Below are positions 33,605-41,557 of a stretch of DNA of 43,279 bases, piece by piece. The notes under the pieces were generated by a model. The model did no database searches, was not told the DNA's origin, and saw only the letters and a list, made by a program, of their open reading frames with translations. Numbering within the stretch: the first letter of the stretch is position 1; the number at the start of each line of letters is the position of its first letter. The DNA comes from an uncultured Alistipes sp. (GTDB lineage: Bacteria > Bacteroidota > Bacteroidia > Bacteroidales > Rikenellaceae). Both the position numbers and the translations under genes were made by a program. The stretch is from NCBI GenBank assembly GCA_944321175.1, contig CALUKI010000006.1:102265-145543 (forward strand), given 5' to 3'.

Positions 33605-33636
33605 CAAATGTAAAACTATTTCTCCGACATTCCAAA
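33605..33636 (-). promoter_or_regulatory. Bacteroidetes-type promoter on the minus strand
   Basis: The minus strand has TTTG (33636-33633), 20 nt, then TACATTTG (33612-33605), a full match to the consensus. Transcription would run into the candidate small RNA and, if it reads through, the lipoprotein gene. Confidence 0.7.
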
Positions 33637-33938
33637 TATTTCAGACGCTTTTTTTATGCAAAACTTCCTTTTTGGCCGGTTTTTATATTAAAAATATTTA
33701 TTATATAACGGCCGGTCTCTTTCGGCAAGCAGTGAATTTTTCTTTTTGGCGTTCGGGAAGAAGATCCGCATAAACTCTTTTTGTTTCAGCCGGTAATCCC
33801 AAGATCTGCGTTCCGGCGCTTCGGAATCCCTCGTTTCCCGATCCGGAGCAGGGTCTTTTACTCGAAGGAACAGTATTATTAAAATAATTGAAAAAAGATA
33901 GTTCCTCTCGTTTGTTCGGGCTGGTTCCCGGAGGGCAA

Positions 33939-33974
33939 ATGCGAATCGGCCGGTCATGACCGGCCGATTCGCAT
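33939..33974. terminator. Palindromic terminator after the AraC-family gene
   Basis: A perfect 36-bp palindrome (18-bp arms, centre 33956/33957, core CCGGTCA|TGACCGG) lies 17 nt beyond the stop of the minus-strand AraC gene. The T-run that follows is short, so efficiency is uncertain. Confidence 0.7.
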
Positions 33975-33991
33975 CGGGAGGAGGGGGCTTT

Positions 33992-34891
33992 TCAATGTAT
34001 CGCTTCGGTCGGTACGGCCGTTTTCGGAAGCATTTCGGCATTGTGGCGGTTCCGGTAGGTGGCCGGTGTCATGCCATACTCTTTTTTGAAGAGTTTGATG
34101 AAGTGCGACGTATTGGGGAATGCACATTCGTTGCCGATCTGCGAGATCGACTTCGAAGTCGAAATCAACAGCATCCGCGCATGCATGAGCCGCTGCCGGA
34201 TGAACCACTGATGCGGCGGCATGAGAAAGACCCGTTTGAACTCCTTTTTGAAGGAGGTCAGCGAACGGTTGCACTGCGATGCCAGCTCCTCGATCGAAAT
34301 ATCGTTGAAGATGTGGTTGTACATGAGCTGTTCGAAATTCTCTTTCGCCGTGTCGATGTTGTTCAGAATCTTGCTGCGAAGGCAGCATTCGTCGTGCGAG
34401 ACGATCAGATAGACCAGTTCCGTCATCTTGATGTTTTCCGCCGTTTCGTCGTGCAGGAACCCCTCCCCGCGCAGATAGTTGGCGGCATTGCCGAAAAAGC
34501 CCTTCAGCAGGGGCCATGCCGGCATCGATACGGCATTCGCTCCCCGACATTCCGTGCAGGAGTGTTTGTAGGCGATGTTCAACCCGTAGGTCAGGTTGAG
34601 ATACATCAGGATCCGGTGCAGATCCTCCGGCTGATAATAGAACATGATCTGTTCGAAGGTGTTCGATTCATCAGGTACCTCCTCCGTATAGTGTGTCCCG
34701 ATCCCGAGGAAAAAGACATCGCCTTTGGAGATCATGTGGCGCTTGTCCCCGTTGTAGATGTATTTTACGCCTCGAACCACATACCCGATCGCATAACGGG
34801 AGAGATTGTGCGATTGAACTCCGTTGTGGTAGTGCTCAACGAATTTGACGATCATCGGGAGCCCCGAACTGCGACGTTCGTAATTTGCCAT
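33992..34891 (-). CDS. AraC-family transcriptional regulator
   Basis: This 299-residue regulator has an N-terminal cupin-like sensing domain (about 10-170, with YAIGYVVRGVKYIYNG and MISKGDVFFLGIGTHYTEE) and a C-terminal AraC double HTH (about 185-285). The HTH region reads ISIEELASQCNRSLTSFKKEF, then SISQIGNECAFPNTSHFIKLFKKEYG. It has a good promoter upstream (34946-34976) whose -33 element is overlapped by a palindrome, suggesting autoregulation. It is not adjacent to an obvious metabolic target; the nearest genes are the lipoprotein on the same strand and a membrane protein upstream. Ligand and regulon are unknown. Confidence 0.92.
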   Translation of the reverse strand: MANYERRSSGLPMIVKFVEHYHNGVQSHNLSRYAIGYVVRGVKYIYNGDKRHMISKGDVFFLGIGTHYTEEVPDESNTFEQIMFYYQPEDLHRILMYLNLTYGLNIAYKHSCTECRGANAVSMPAWPLLKGFFGNAANYLRGEGFLHDETAENIKMTELVYLIVSHDECCLRSKILNNIDTAKENFEQLMYNHIFNDISIEELASQCNRSLTSFKKEFKRVFLMPPHQWFIRQRLMHARMLLISTSKSISQIGNECAFPNTSHFIKLFKKEYGMTPATYRNRHNAEMLPKTAVPTEAIH

Positions 34892-34945
34892 AATTGTCTG
34901 TTTTGAATCTCTTCTGCAAATGAATGCTTTTCATTTGTCTGAAAG

Positions 34946-34988
34946 CAAATTTATGACAAAACATTGTATTATACAATTCGAAATTGTA
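34946..34988 (-). promoter_or_regulatory. Promoter with overlapping palindromic operator for the AraC-family gene
   Basis: The minus strand reads TTG (34976-34974), 20 nt, TAAATTTG (34953-34946). A perfect inverted repeat TACAATT-CGA-AATTGTA at 34972-34988 covers the -33 element. A looser repeat GCTTTTCA...TGAAAGC lies just downstream (about 34926-34946). These are candidate sites for the regulator itself. Confidence 0.55.
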
Positions 34989-34993
34989 AAATC

Positions 34994-35008
34994 TATCGTC
35001 AGACGATA
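34994..35008 (-). terminator. Small palindrome, possible weak terminator of the membrane-protein gene
   Basis: TATCGTC-A-GACGATA is a perfect 7-bp inverted repeat with a 1-nt centre, 40 nt after the stop at 35049, followed on the minus strand by GATTTTA. It could equally be a regulatory site of the AraC-family promoter. Confidence 0.4.
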
Positions 35009-35048
35009 CGAAAAACCGAATCGATGGCCTTTGTGCCTTTTCGTGTTG

Positions 35049-36032
35049 TCAAATCAGCCCCGGCAAGAGACTCAACAGAAGGATGACCAGGTAGAATATC
35101 GAAGCGGCAATGCCGTTGATTCTGGTCAGGACAACCGGCAGAAGGGTTGCGATGGCCGGTGCTGCGAGGGCGGGTGTTATTGCCGTCGAGCCGGGGAAGA
35201 AATAGATGCCGACCGTTATGCAGAACAGACAGAGGTTGTAAAGCAGGATATTCCGCGGTTTGGTGCGCAGCTGGTAAACGTTGAACAGAAGCAGGGCGGC
35301 CGCACAGAAGAGCAGAAAGAGGATCAGTCCCCATGCCGTCAGGATCGGCAGGGTATTTTCTCCGAAAAAGAGGCTGCCGCAGGGTGCGGACAGGGCTTCG
35401 GTGATTCTATGGTACGGGGCCGTGAAATCGTCCTCGACGGCCCAATATATGAAACCGGCGAAGAACAACGGCAGCAGCAATCCCGCGATTGCGACGATCG
35501 ATTCGCGGAGTGTGCGCCGGAAGAGCCGGATGACAATCGGGATGAGCAGCCACAAGCCGATGCCGGGGGCATAAAGGAGCGGAATCAGTCCGATACAGAG
35601 TGCCCCGCGAAATATCCGGTCGAAACAGTAATGCCGGTGGAAGCTGTTGTAGAAGTTGCGCGAGGCCATTGTCAGCAACAGCAGTACGAGGCTTTGCGTA
35701 AGGAAATCGCTGCTCAGCACGATGGCGCAGCTTGCTATGCCGAACAGCGGCATGGCCAGGAAGCAACGTTGTGCGTAGAGTTCGGCACGGACCGTATTGC
35801 GCCCGATGAGCAGTCCGGCCCAGATCAGCATGAAGAGACTTGCGACAAGTGCGGCGACGGGAGCGCTTTCACGGATAAGGAGCGTGTACTCCCCCAATGG
35901 AGCACAACGTGCCGGTGCCGTCCCGGAAAAGTACGGTATGCTGACCGCACGGACAAAGGCGGTAACGACGATCAGCAGAAACGTGAGTGTCGCTACGGGC
36001 AGCGGTTGTCGGATGAGATTGCGAAAGTCCAT
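35049..36032 (-). CDS. Multi-pass inner-membrane protein of unknown function
   Basis: This gene encodes 327 residues from ATG 36032; the frame is open to 36101 but that would add 23 residues lying in the promoter gap with rnhB. About ten hydrophobic segments are visible, for example TLTFLLIVVTAFV, ALVASLFMLIWAGLLIG, LVLLLLTMASRNFY, IVAIAGLLLPLFFAGFIYW and ILTAWGLILFLLFCAAALLLF. A conserved-looking SRNFYNSFHRHYCFDRIFRG loop sits in the first half. I do not recognise the family. It is divergent from rnhB, with no partner gene on its own strand that would suggest a role. Confidence 0.8.
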   Translation of the reverse strand: MDFRNLIRQPLPVATLTFLLIVVTAFVRAVSIPYFSGTAPARCAPLGEYTLLIRESAPVAALVASLFMLIWAGLLIGRNTVRAELYAQRCFLAMPLFGIASCAIVLSSDFLTQSLVLLLLTMASRNFYNSFHRHYCFDRIFRGALCIGLIPLLYAPGIGLWLLIPIVIRLFRRTLRESIVAIAGLLLPLFFAGFIYWAVEDDFTAPYHRITEALSAPCGSLFFGENTLPILTAWGLILFLLFCAAALLLFNVYQLRTKPRNILLYNLCLFCITVGIYFFPGSTAITPALAAPAIATLLPVVLTRINGIAASIFYLVILLLSLLPGLI

Positions 36033-36039
36033 CGGTAGG

Positions 36040-36047
36040 CAAAAATA
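36040..36047 (-). promoter_or_regulatory. -7-like box immediately before the membrane-protein start
   Basis: The minus strand reads TATTTTTG, only 7 nt from ATG 36032. If used, the mRNA would be almost leaderless, which makes either the box or the chosen start doubtful. Confidence 0.3.
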
Positions 36048-36080
36048 GTGAAAAATAGCCAACGGGAACAAATAATTCGT

Positions 36081-36088
36081 TAAATTTG
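36081..36088 (+). promoter_or_regulatory. Candidate -7 element for rnhB
   Basis: TAAATTTG matches TAnnTTTG and lies about 100 nt before the rnhB start. No clear -33 element is present 19-20 nt upstream. Confidence 0.4.
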
Positions 36089-36189
36089 TCCTGCGTTGCA
36101 CCTGCTTGTTTCTGCACAGGGGCAGGCGCGGCGGCGGTATCGGAAGAACCGCCCGTTATCGACGGACACGCTGGAAAGGATACGTTTTT

Positions 36190-36786
36190 ATGTTGGAGTG
36201 TTGTTATCAGTACGACCTGCCCGAGGCGGGATGTGATGAAGCCGGACGGGGCTGTCTGGCGGGTGCGGTTTTCGCGGCGGCCGTGATGCTTCCGCCCGAT
36301 TTCCATGATCCGCTGCTCAACGACTCCAAACAGATGTCTGCGAAGAATCGGGATCGCCTGCGGGGCGTTATCGAGCGCGAGGCCATAGCGTGGGCCGTTG
36401 CCTCCGTATCGCCCGAGCGGATCGACGAGATCAATATTCTCAATGCGTCATTCGAGGGCATGTGCCAGGCGGTGGCACAGCTGCGGATCCGTCCGGCTTT
36501 TCTGGCGATCGACGGGAACAGGTTCCGCTCATCGCTCGGTATCCCCTATCGTTGTATTGTCAGGGGAGACGGGAAATATGCCGATATTGCCGCCGCATCG
36601 GTGCTTGCCAAAACGCATCGCGACGAATATATGCTGCACCTCGATACGCTTTATCCGCAGTACGGATGGGCTAAAAACAAGGGGTATCCTACCCGTGAAC
36701 ATCGCTTGGCGGTGCGTCGCTACGGCGTGACGCCTTACCACCGGCTGACGTTCAATCATGAATTGGGCCAGCTCGAACTCTTCTGA
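36190..36786 (+). CDS. rnhB: Ribonuclease HII
   Basis: This 198-residue enzyme cleaves RNA in RNA-DNA hybrids and at single ribonucleotides in DNA. The signature [13 protein letters not shown] (catalytic Asp-Glu) is near residue 15, followed by [23 protein letters not shown] (catalytic Asp), [18 protein letters not shown] and the C-terminal [14 protein letters not shown] 36190 gives the normal family N-terminus; the frame is open to 36106 but those residues are basic and unrelated. Transcription is divergent from the membrane-protein gene, and a terminator at 36852-36885 separates it from the convergent exb genes. Confidence 0.95.
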   Translation: MLECCYQYDLPEAGCDEAGRGCLAGAVFAAAVMLPPDFHDPLLNDSKQMSAKNRDRLRGVIEREAIAWAVASVSPERIDEINILNASFEGMCQAVAQLRIRPAFLAIDGNRFRSSLGIPYRCIVRGDGKYADIAAASVLAKTHRDEYMLHLDTLYPQYGWAKNKGYPTREHRLAVRRYGVTPYHRLTFNHELGQLELF

Positions 36787-36851
36787 CCCCTGTCCCTGCG
36801 TTTGCGCGGCAACCGCAAAGGGCGGGATGATGAAGGATGAGGGCATGAAAA

Positions 36852-36885
36852 AACGAAACGCCGACGGTTCCGTCGGCGTTTCGTT
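36852..36885. terminator. Bidirectional terminator between rnhB and exbD
   Basis: A 16-bp stem with a TT loop (AACGAAACGCCGACGG pairing with its complement) sits between the convergent genes, with A- and T-rich flanks. Confidence 0.9.
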
Positions 36886-36901
36886 CCATTCCATACGGAG
36901 A

Positions 36902-37372
36902 TCAATATCCCAGCGACTTGGAAGCTGCATACGAGAGCCGCAGGGCGTTGGCCCGGCGAAGCTCCTGCTTCACGTCGGTGATGATACCCATCTTCGTCGC
37001 AGCGTCGGCCTTCAGGCAGACGGTCATCAGTGCACGGTCCGCCTCATTGAGCTTGTCTCGCTCGGATGCGATAAAGTCGAGGATATCCTTTTCCGTACGA
37101 TACGAATCGTTGAGCTGAATACGGGGCGCCGTGCCGAACTTCTCCTGCATGGCCAGCGTCGGCTGACCGATGTGGATGAAGCTGACAAGCGACTTCTTCT
37201 CCAGTTTCTGTACTTCGGTTGCGCTGGGGAGCTTGTAGCGGACAAGCAACTCCTGATCGCGCATCGTGGTCGAGATCATGAAGAAGAACAGAATCATGAA
37301 GATCACGTCCGGCAGCGAGGCCGTCGAGATCGGGGGCAGACTTTTGTCGCCCTTCTTTTTCATTACTGCCAT
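36902..37372 (-). CDS. exbD: ExbD-like biopolymer transport protein (second copy)
   Basis: This 156-residue inner-membrane protein has one N-terminal transmembrane helix (LPDVIFMILFFFMISTTM, about 20-37) with the Asp that conducts protons in ExbD/TolR, and a periplasmic domain. Two starts are possible: Met1 at 37372, overlapping the upstream stop as TAATG, or Met4 at 37363. With ExbB and TonB it would power TonB-dependent transport, including the SusC protein of this window. It is last of a four-gene operon (exbB, small membrane protein, exbD, exbD). Confidence 0.92.
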   Translation of the reverse strand: MAVMKKKGDKSLPPISTASLPDVIFMILFFFMISTTMRDQELLVRYKLPSATEVQKLEKKSLVSFIHIGQPTLAMQEKFGTAPRIQLNDSYRTEKDILDFIASERDKLNEADRALMTVCLKADAATKMGIITDVKQELRRANALRLSYAASKSLGY

Positions 37373-37968
37373 TACTTTCCTGTCACATTACGCGGCTCTG
37401 CTTCCGAGATCGATTGGGGAACCGCTTGAGTTACTATTTTCCGCTCCTCTTCCTTGAGATCGGCGAATTTGACTCCGAACTTGCGCATGGCGGCTTCGTC
37501 ACGAATCTCATTGTAGGCGCGCGTCAATTCGTTCTGCACCATGATGTAGGTTTCGTAACTTGTGCCTCGGTCGGTTTGGAGGGAGATGACGCCGTCGCTG
37601 ACGGGGTATGTCCATTTGCTCCCGTCGGGCAACTCGAACTCCTTCATTTTCTTTTCGGGAAGGTTCTCGTCGTCCATCGGGTTGAGGATAAACTCCTTGG
37701 CCTTGTCCTTGAGCTGATGGATATCCATCTGCTGACCGCCCGCCATGATGTAGTTGCTCTTCGACACGAATACCAGCAGAAGGTTGCGTTCCTTCACCTT
37801 GATATCCTCCTGTTTCTGGTCCTTATCGGGCATCGGCGGCAAGACGCGCAGAAGACCCGTATCCGTGTTCATGGTGGTGGCGACAAGGAAGAAAATCAGC
37901 AACAAGAAGGCGATGTCGGCCATTGAACCGGCATTGATCTCCTGTACTTTTCTTTTGTTTCCTGCCAT
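37372..37968 (-). CDS. exbD: ExbD-like biopolymer transport protein (first copy)
   Basis: This 198-residue protein has a single transmembrane helix carrying the proton-path Asp (AGSMADIAFLLLIFFLVATTM, about 13-33) and a longer periplasmic domain than the second copy. That domain is rich in charged residues and ends in a tail (KFADLKEEERKIV...). Tandem ExbD paralogues are usual in Bacteroidetes and may form mixed complexes around ExbB. It starts 15 nt after the small membrane-protein gene. Confidence 0.93.
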   Translation of the reverse strand: MAGNKRKVQEINAGSMADIAFLLLIFFLVATTMNTDTGLLRVLPPMPDKDQKQEDIKVKERNLLLVFVSKSNYIMAGGQQMDIHQLKDKAKEFILNPMDDENLPEKKMKEFELPDGSKWTYPVSDGVISLQTDRGTSYETYIMVQNELTRAYNEIRDEAAMRKFGVKFADLKEEERKIVTQAVPQSISEAEPRNVTGK

Positions 37969-37983
37969 TGTTTATCCCTTGTT

Positions 37984-38403
37984 TTATTTGAATAGTTTGA
38001 CGACCTCCGAATAGAGGGCGACTACGACTGCTGCAATCATGGCGACATAGGTCACGAGGATACCGCAGTCGGCGATCACGGTCGGCGTGCGCGCGAAGAC
38101 TCCGCCGCTGGCAAAATCAGGAATCTCGATATGGTGGCTTGCCGCAACGAAATAGGCGATTGCCACCACTACTACGATCAAGGCCGACGACAGGAGCGTC
38201 CCCTTGATTCCCGATGGACTCTGGACCATGCCGAAGACTGCGCAGAATATCGCCGAAACGATCGCCAGAACCAACAGGATATAGCACCAGATCAGATTCG
38301 CGCTGATCGAAGCGTCGGAGCCTCCCGTTGCTATTGCGTATATTCCCAGCACAGCCATTATGGCCAGCAGAATACCCAATATGATATTTAAAATCTTTTT
38401 CAT
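37984..38403 (-). CDS. Small four-helix membrane protein between exbB and exbD
   Basis: This 139-residue protein has four hydrophobic helices (ILNIILGILLAIMAVLGIYA, WCYILLVLAIVSAIFCAVFG, SALIVVVVAIAYFVAASH, ILVTYVAMIAAVVVALYSEV). It has no motif I recognise. Its fixed place inside an exb operon, 28 nt after exbB and 15 nt before exbD, suggests an accessory subunit or stabiliser of the TonB-energising motor. That is an inference from position only. Confidence 0.85.
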   Translation of the reverse strand: MKKILNIILGILLAIMAVLGIYAIATGGSDASISANLIWCYILLVLAIVSAIFCAVFGMVQSPSGIKGTLLSSALIVVVVAIAYFVAASHHIEIPDFASGGVFARTPTVIADCGILVTYVAMIAAVVVALYSEVVKLFK

Positions 38404-38431
38404 AATTGAATCAATACTCTTTTACGCCGGA

Positions 38432-39235
38432 TTATTTCTTACTGTAAGTTGTCAGCATGTCGGTCAGCGTGATCGACGAATCTTCCATTTCGTTCACGAG
38501 CGAGTCGATCTTCGAAACGATATAGTTATAGAACAACTGAAGAATAACCGCAGCGATCAGACCCATGAGGGTCGTCAACAGGGCGACCTTGATACCGCCG
38601 GCAACCAGCGTCGGAGAGATATCGCCTGCAGCCTGGATGGCGTCGAATGCGTCGATCATACCCACAACGGTACCCATGAATCCCAACATAGGCGAGAGGG
38701 CGATGAACAGACCGATCCATGTCAGGCCCGACTCCATCTGGCCGGTTTGCACCGAACCGTAGGATACCACCGACTTCTCAACAGCGTCGAGTCCCTGGTT
38801 GTAGCGCGACAAGCCCTGATAGTAGATCGATGCGATCGGGCCGCGCGTGTTGCGGGCGATCTCCATTGCTGCGTCGATACCGCCGTTGTTGAGAGCCTCC
38901 TCGATCCGATCGATGAATTTCTTCGAGTTGATGGTCGAGAACGACAGATAGAGAATACGCTCGATGGCGACTGCCAGACCGATGATCAGGAAGATCAGAA
39001 TCGGGAGCATCCAGGCCCAACCTCCTTCGAGGAACTTCTGCATCATAACATGGTGCAACGACTCTCCGGCAATCTGGGCCTCGGCGTCAACAGCAGCCGG
39101 AGCTGCCTCTGCTGTGGCTTCAACCTCCTCCGTAGCGGCAGGAGCGGCTCCTTCGTTTGCGTTGTCCTGAGCGAACACGTCAACAGAGCCAAGCGAGAAC
39201 ATGGCTACTGACAGAATCAAAAAAAGTTTTTTCAT
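38432..39235 (-). CDS. exbB: ExbB/TolQ/MotA-family proton-channel protein with signal peptide and Ala/Glu-rich N-terminus
   Basis: This 267-residue inner-membrane motor protein begins with a cleavable signal (LFLILSVAMFSLGSVDVFA). It continues with a periplasmic Ala/Glu/Pro-rich segment (about 23-60) and then the three helices of the family: WAWMLPILIFLIIGLAVAIE, IGLFIALSPMLGFMGTVVGM and GIKVALLTTLMGLIAAVILQ. The GTVVGMIDAF and ALLTTLMGL motifs are typical. First gene of the exb operon, it forms the channel with the ExbD proteins and drives TonB. No clear TAnnTTTG promoter is visible upstream. Confidence 0.94.
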   Translation of the reverse strand: MKKLFLILSVAMFSLGSVDVFAQDNANEGAAPAATEEVEATAEAAPAAVDAEAQIAGESLHHVMMQKFLEGGWAWMLPILIFLIIGLAVAIERILYLSFSTINSKKFIDRIEEALNNGGIDAAMEIARNTRGPIASIYYQGLSRYNQGLDAVEKSVVSYGSVQTGQMESGLTWIGLFIALSPMLGFMGTVVGMIDAFDAIQAAGDISPTLVAGGIKVALLTTLMGLIAAVILQLFYNYIVSKIDSLVNEMEDSSITLTDMLTTYSKK

Positions 39236-39539
39236 ACGTTTAATAATTAATAAATTTGTTTAGTGTTTTTTTGATCTATTGCTTTTAAGTTCGGTTTCGA
39301 TCTCTCCTGTCAATTTTTTTCAAAAAAATTCATTTCCGTATCTTTTTACCGCCCGATGCCGGAAAATGCGGGACCGGACCCTTTTTCCCGTCGTTCCGCC
39401 ATGCCTTGCCTCCTGCCCTCTTCTTCCTTGCGGAAGGCTCTGGCCGTCAGCATTTTGGCACAACGTCCCCTCTTCCCTTTTTCGGCTTGTTCTCGGTTTT
39501 GCCGGCTAAACTGTGCGAAATATAGAAAAAAAATTTGGT
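39236..39539. other. Intergenic region between exbB and ansA
   Basis: I see no gene in these 304 nt. It is AT-rich near exbB, with a perfect AATTTTTTT-C-AAAAAAATT palindrome at 39312-39330 that may be an upstream promoter element. The remainder is GC-rich without a convincing hairpin. The exbB promoter must lie here but does not match the consensus. Confidence 0.5.
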
Positions 39540-40580
39540 TTATGCAACGTCGCCCGAAGTAAATTCTCCGCGCAGGGGATGCCGCAGAAGCCGGAGGGTC
39601 GGATCCGGCGGAAGGTTTTGCCCCAGTATGTACATCAGTTTGGCGACGGCCGCTTCGGTGGTGATGTCGTAGCCGCAGATCACACCGGCCTCCTGCAGCT
39701 GCCGGCCCGTTTCGTAGAGCTCCATCGCAACCTTGCCGCCGGTGCATTGCGTGACGTTCATCACCACGACGCCCCGATCGACCGCATTCCGCACGGTGCG
39801 GATGAACGCCGGTGCCGTAGGGGCATTCCCTGCACCGTAAGTCTCCAGCACGACGCCGCGCAGACCCTCGATCGAAAGCATCGCATGCAGCATCTCTTCG
39901 TGCAGGCCCGGAAAGAGCTTGACGACAAGCACCCGGTCGTCGAGCCTGCCGGCGATTTGCAGATCCGCATCGAAGCGTGCCGGCCGATGGATGTATTCGC
40001 GATGGTAGGTGATGTTGACGCCGACCTCCGCCAATGCGGGGTAGTTGTAGGAACGGAAAGCCGCGAACTCTTCGGCGCTCTGTTTCTTGGTGCGGTTGGC
40101 GCGGAACAGCCGGTTTTGGAAATAGAGCGAGACTTCGGGGACGCGCGACCCTTCACCGTCGCGGGCCGCCGCAATCTCGATGGCCGTGATGAGGTTCTCG
40201 CGACCGTCGGTGCGCAGCACGCCGATGGGAATCTGACTCCCCGTGAAGACCACCGCTTTCGAGAGGTTTTCCAGCAGGAAACTCAATGCCGATGCTGTAT
40301 AAGACATGGTATCGGTGCCGTGCAGGATGACGAATCCGTCGTAACGGGCATAGTTGTCGCGGATGAGTTCCGCCAGATGCTGCCACAAGGCGGGCGTGAC
40401 GTTCGACGAGTCGATGATCGGGTCCAACGATACCACGTCGATATGTACCTTGAGCGAACGGAGCGACGGGAATTCGTCGTAAATGCCATTGAAATCGAAC
40501 GGGACGAGCGTTCCCGTCGAAGGATCGGTCTTCATGCCGATCGTCCCTCCCGTATAGATGATTAAAACCGAAGATTCCAT
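39540..40580 (-). CDS. ansA: Type I (cytoplasmic) L-asparaginase
   Basis: This 346-residue enzyme hydrolyses L-asparagine to aspartate and ammonia. The two catalytic Thr regions are present: LIIYTGGTIGM at the N-terminus and VILHGTDTMSYTASAL (about residues 85-100). VFTGSQIPIG and VLETYGAGNAPT follow. No signal peptide is seen, which fits the AnsA cytoplasmic type. ATG 40580 gives the family-standard start; the same frame stays open to 41408 across tatD, but that stretch is an antiframe shadow. A -7-like box lies at 40611-40618. Confidence 0.95.
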   Translation of the reverse strand: MESSVLIIYTGGTIGMKTDPSTGTLVPFDFNGIYDEFPSLRSLKVHIDVVSLDPIIDSSNVTPALWQHLAELIRDNYARYDGFVILHGTDTMSYTASALSFLLENLSKAVVFTGSQIPIGVLRTDGRENLITAIEIAAARDGEGSRVPEVSLYFQNRLFRANRTKKQSAEEFAAFRSYNYPALAEVGVNITYHREYIHRPARFDADLQIAGRLDDRVLVVKLFPGLHEEMLHAMLSIEGLRGVVLETYGAGNAPTAPAFIRTVRNAVDRGVVVMNVTQCTGGKVAMELYETGRQLQEAGVICGYDITTEAAVAKLMYILGQNLPPDPTLRLLRHPLRGEFTSGDVA

Positions 40581-40610
40581 ATGTCGGAATGTGGTCGCAT
40601 AAATTCCATG

Positions 40611-40618
40611 CAAAATTA
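40611..40618 (-). promoter_or_regulatory. Candidate -7 element of ansA
   Basis: The minus strand reads TAATTTTG (TAnnTTTG), about 31 nt before the ansA start, in the 80-nt gap after tatD. No -33 element is evident. Confidence 0.4.
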
Positions 40619-40660
40619 ACAAGATTTCGGGAAAATCATACTGCTTCCCGAAATCCGGCT

Positions 40661-41557
40661 TCATCGCTTTTCCCTTTCGGGTACGGCTTGCGTTTCCCCG
40701 CAGGGATCCTGAAATCCGGCCGAACCCGTCTGCATCCGCCGCTCTCCGCCGCCGAGAAAAAGACGTCGGGCGTTGGCTGTTGTCGCCGAGGCGACCTCCC
40801 CGGCCGGAAGTCCTTTGACCTCGGCGATCTTTTGGCATACGAAACGTAGATAGGCCGGTTCGTTCCGCTCGCCGCGGTGGGGCGCCGGAGTCAGGTAGGG
40901 GCAGTCCGTTTCCAATACGAGATCGTCGAGAGCCATTTCCCGCACCGTGTCGGCCAGCCTGCTCTTTCTGAAGGTTACGACGCCTCCGATTCCGAAGAGG
41001 AACTCTCCGCAGGAGCGCAGCCGCTCGTACATTTGCAGATCCTCGGAGAATGCATGGAAAATCCCCCGCAAACGGTATCCTCCGGCGCGGGCGCGGGCCG
41101 TTTCCGTCTCGATGATCTCCGCCATACGGCTCCATGCCGCGCGGGTGTGGATGACTGCCGGCAGGTCGAACCGCGCAGCCAGACGCAGTTGGCGGACGAA
41201 TGCTTCGGTCTGTTCCTCGACGAAGCGGTCGCTCCAGTAGAAATCGAGTCCGATCTCTCCGACTCCGTAAAAACGGGAGATGCCCTGTGGCGGGCGGATC
41301 AGAAACCCTTCCACGCGCTGCAGGTCGCTGCGCCACGTCGGATTGTCGTTTACCGATGTGGGGTGCAACCCCATCATCGGCAGGCAGCACTCCGGATGTC
41401 TGCGGCACAATGCAAACATCCGTTCGTCGCTTGCGGGATCAATGGCCGGCAGCAGCATGGTCGAGACTCCGTTCTCGATGGCGCGGGCTACCGCAGCTTC
41501 GCGGTCTTCGTCGAATTCCGGTTCGTAGATGTGGGAATGGGTGTCGATCAGTTCCAT
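40661..41557 (-). CDS. tatD: TatD-family metal-dependent deoxyribonuclease
   Basis: This 298-residue TIM-barrel hydrolase has all expected metal ligands: LIDTHSHIY (HxH) near the start, GEIGLDFYW (Glu), AVIHTRAAW and GIFHAFSED (His residues) and LETDCPYLTP (Asp). ATG 41557 (MELIDTHSH) overlaps the dprA stop by 10 nt, implying translational coupling; an ATG eight codons upstream (41581) is also possible. The last ~30 residues after LFLGGG are a basic, low-complexity tail beyond the usual end of the fold. The substrate in vivo is unsettled in this family (DNA repair, D-aminoacyl-tRNA). Confidence 0.93.
   Translation of the reverse strand: MELIDTHSHIYEPEFDEDREAAVARAIENGVSTMLLPAIDPASDERMFALCRRHPECCLPMMGLHPTSVNDNPTWRSDLQRVEGFLIRPPQGISRFYGVGEIGLDFYWSDRFVEEQTEAFVRQLRLAARFDLPAVIHTRAAWSRMAEIIETETARARAGGYRLRGIFHAFSEDLQMYERLRSCGEFLFGIGGVVTFRKSRLADTVREMALDDLVLETDCPYLTPAPHRGERNEPAYLRFVCQKIAEVKGLPAGEVASATTANARRLFLGGGERRMQTGSAGFQDPCGETQAVPEREKR

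Larger units (their letters stand above)
33454..33991. other. Intergenic region between lipoprotein and AraC-family genes
   Basis: I see no credible coding sequence in these 538 nt. The region contains, from left to right: a -7-like box at 33489-33496, a strong minus-strand terminator at 33514-33551, an AACCTAAC-type repeat stretch (33553-33573), a small hairpin GCGGA-GATT-TCCGC (33580-33593), a good minus-strand promoter at 33605-33636, an AT-rich stretch, an AGGAAC...GTTCCT inverted repeat near 33870-33910, and a 36-bp palindrome at 33939-33974. Confidence 0.6.

Noticed and set aside
33552..33773. Small plus-strand ORF in the lipoprotein/AraC gap
   Set aside because: It is AT-rich with no ribosome-site or domain signal, and it lies across the minus-strand promoter and leader.
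34920..36038. A 372-codon plus-strand frame opposite the membrane protein
   Set aside because: It is very rich in Gln/Glu/Arg, the expected antisense of hydrophobic codons; the minus strand encodes a credible multi-pass protein.
40581..41408. Extension of the ansA frame by about 275 codons upstream
   Set aside because: The sequence before Met at 40580 overlaps tatD in another frame and has no domain; asparaginase normally starts at the TGGT strand.
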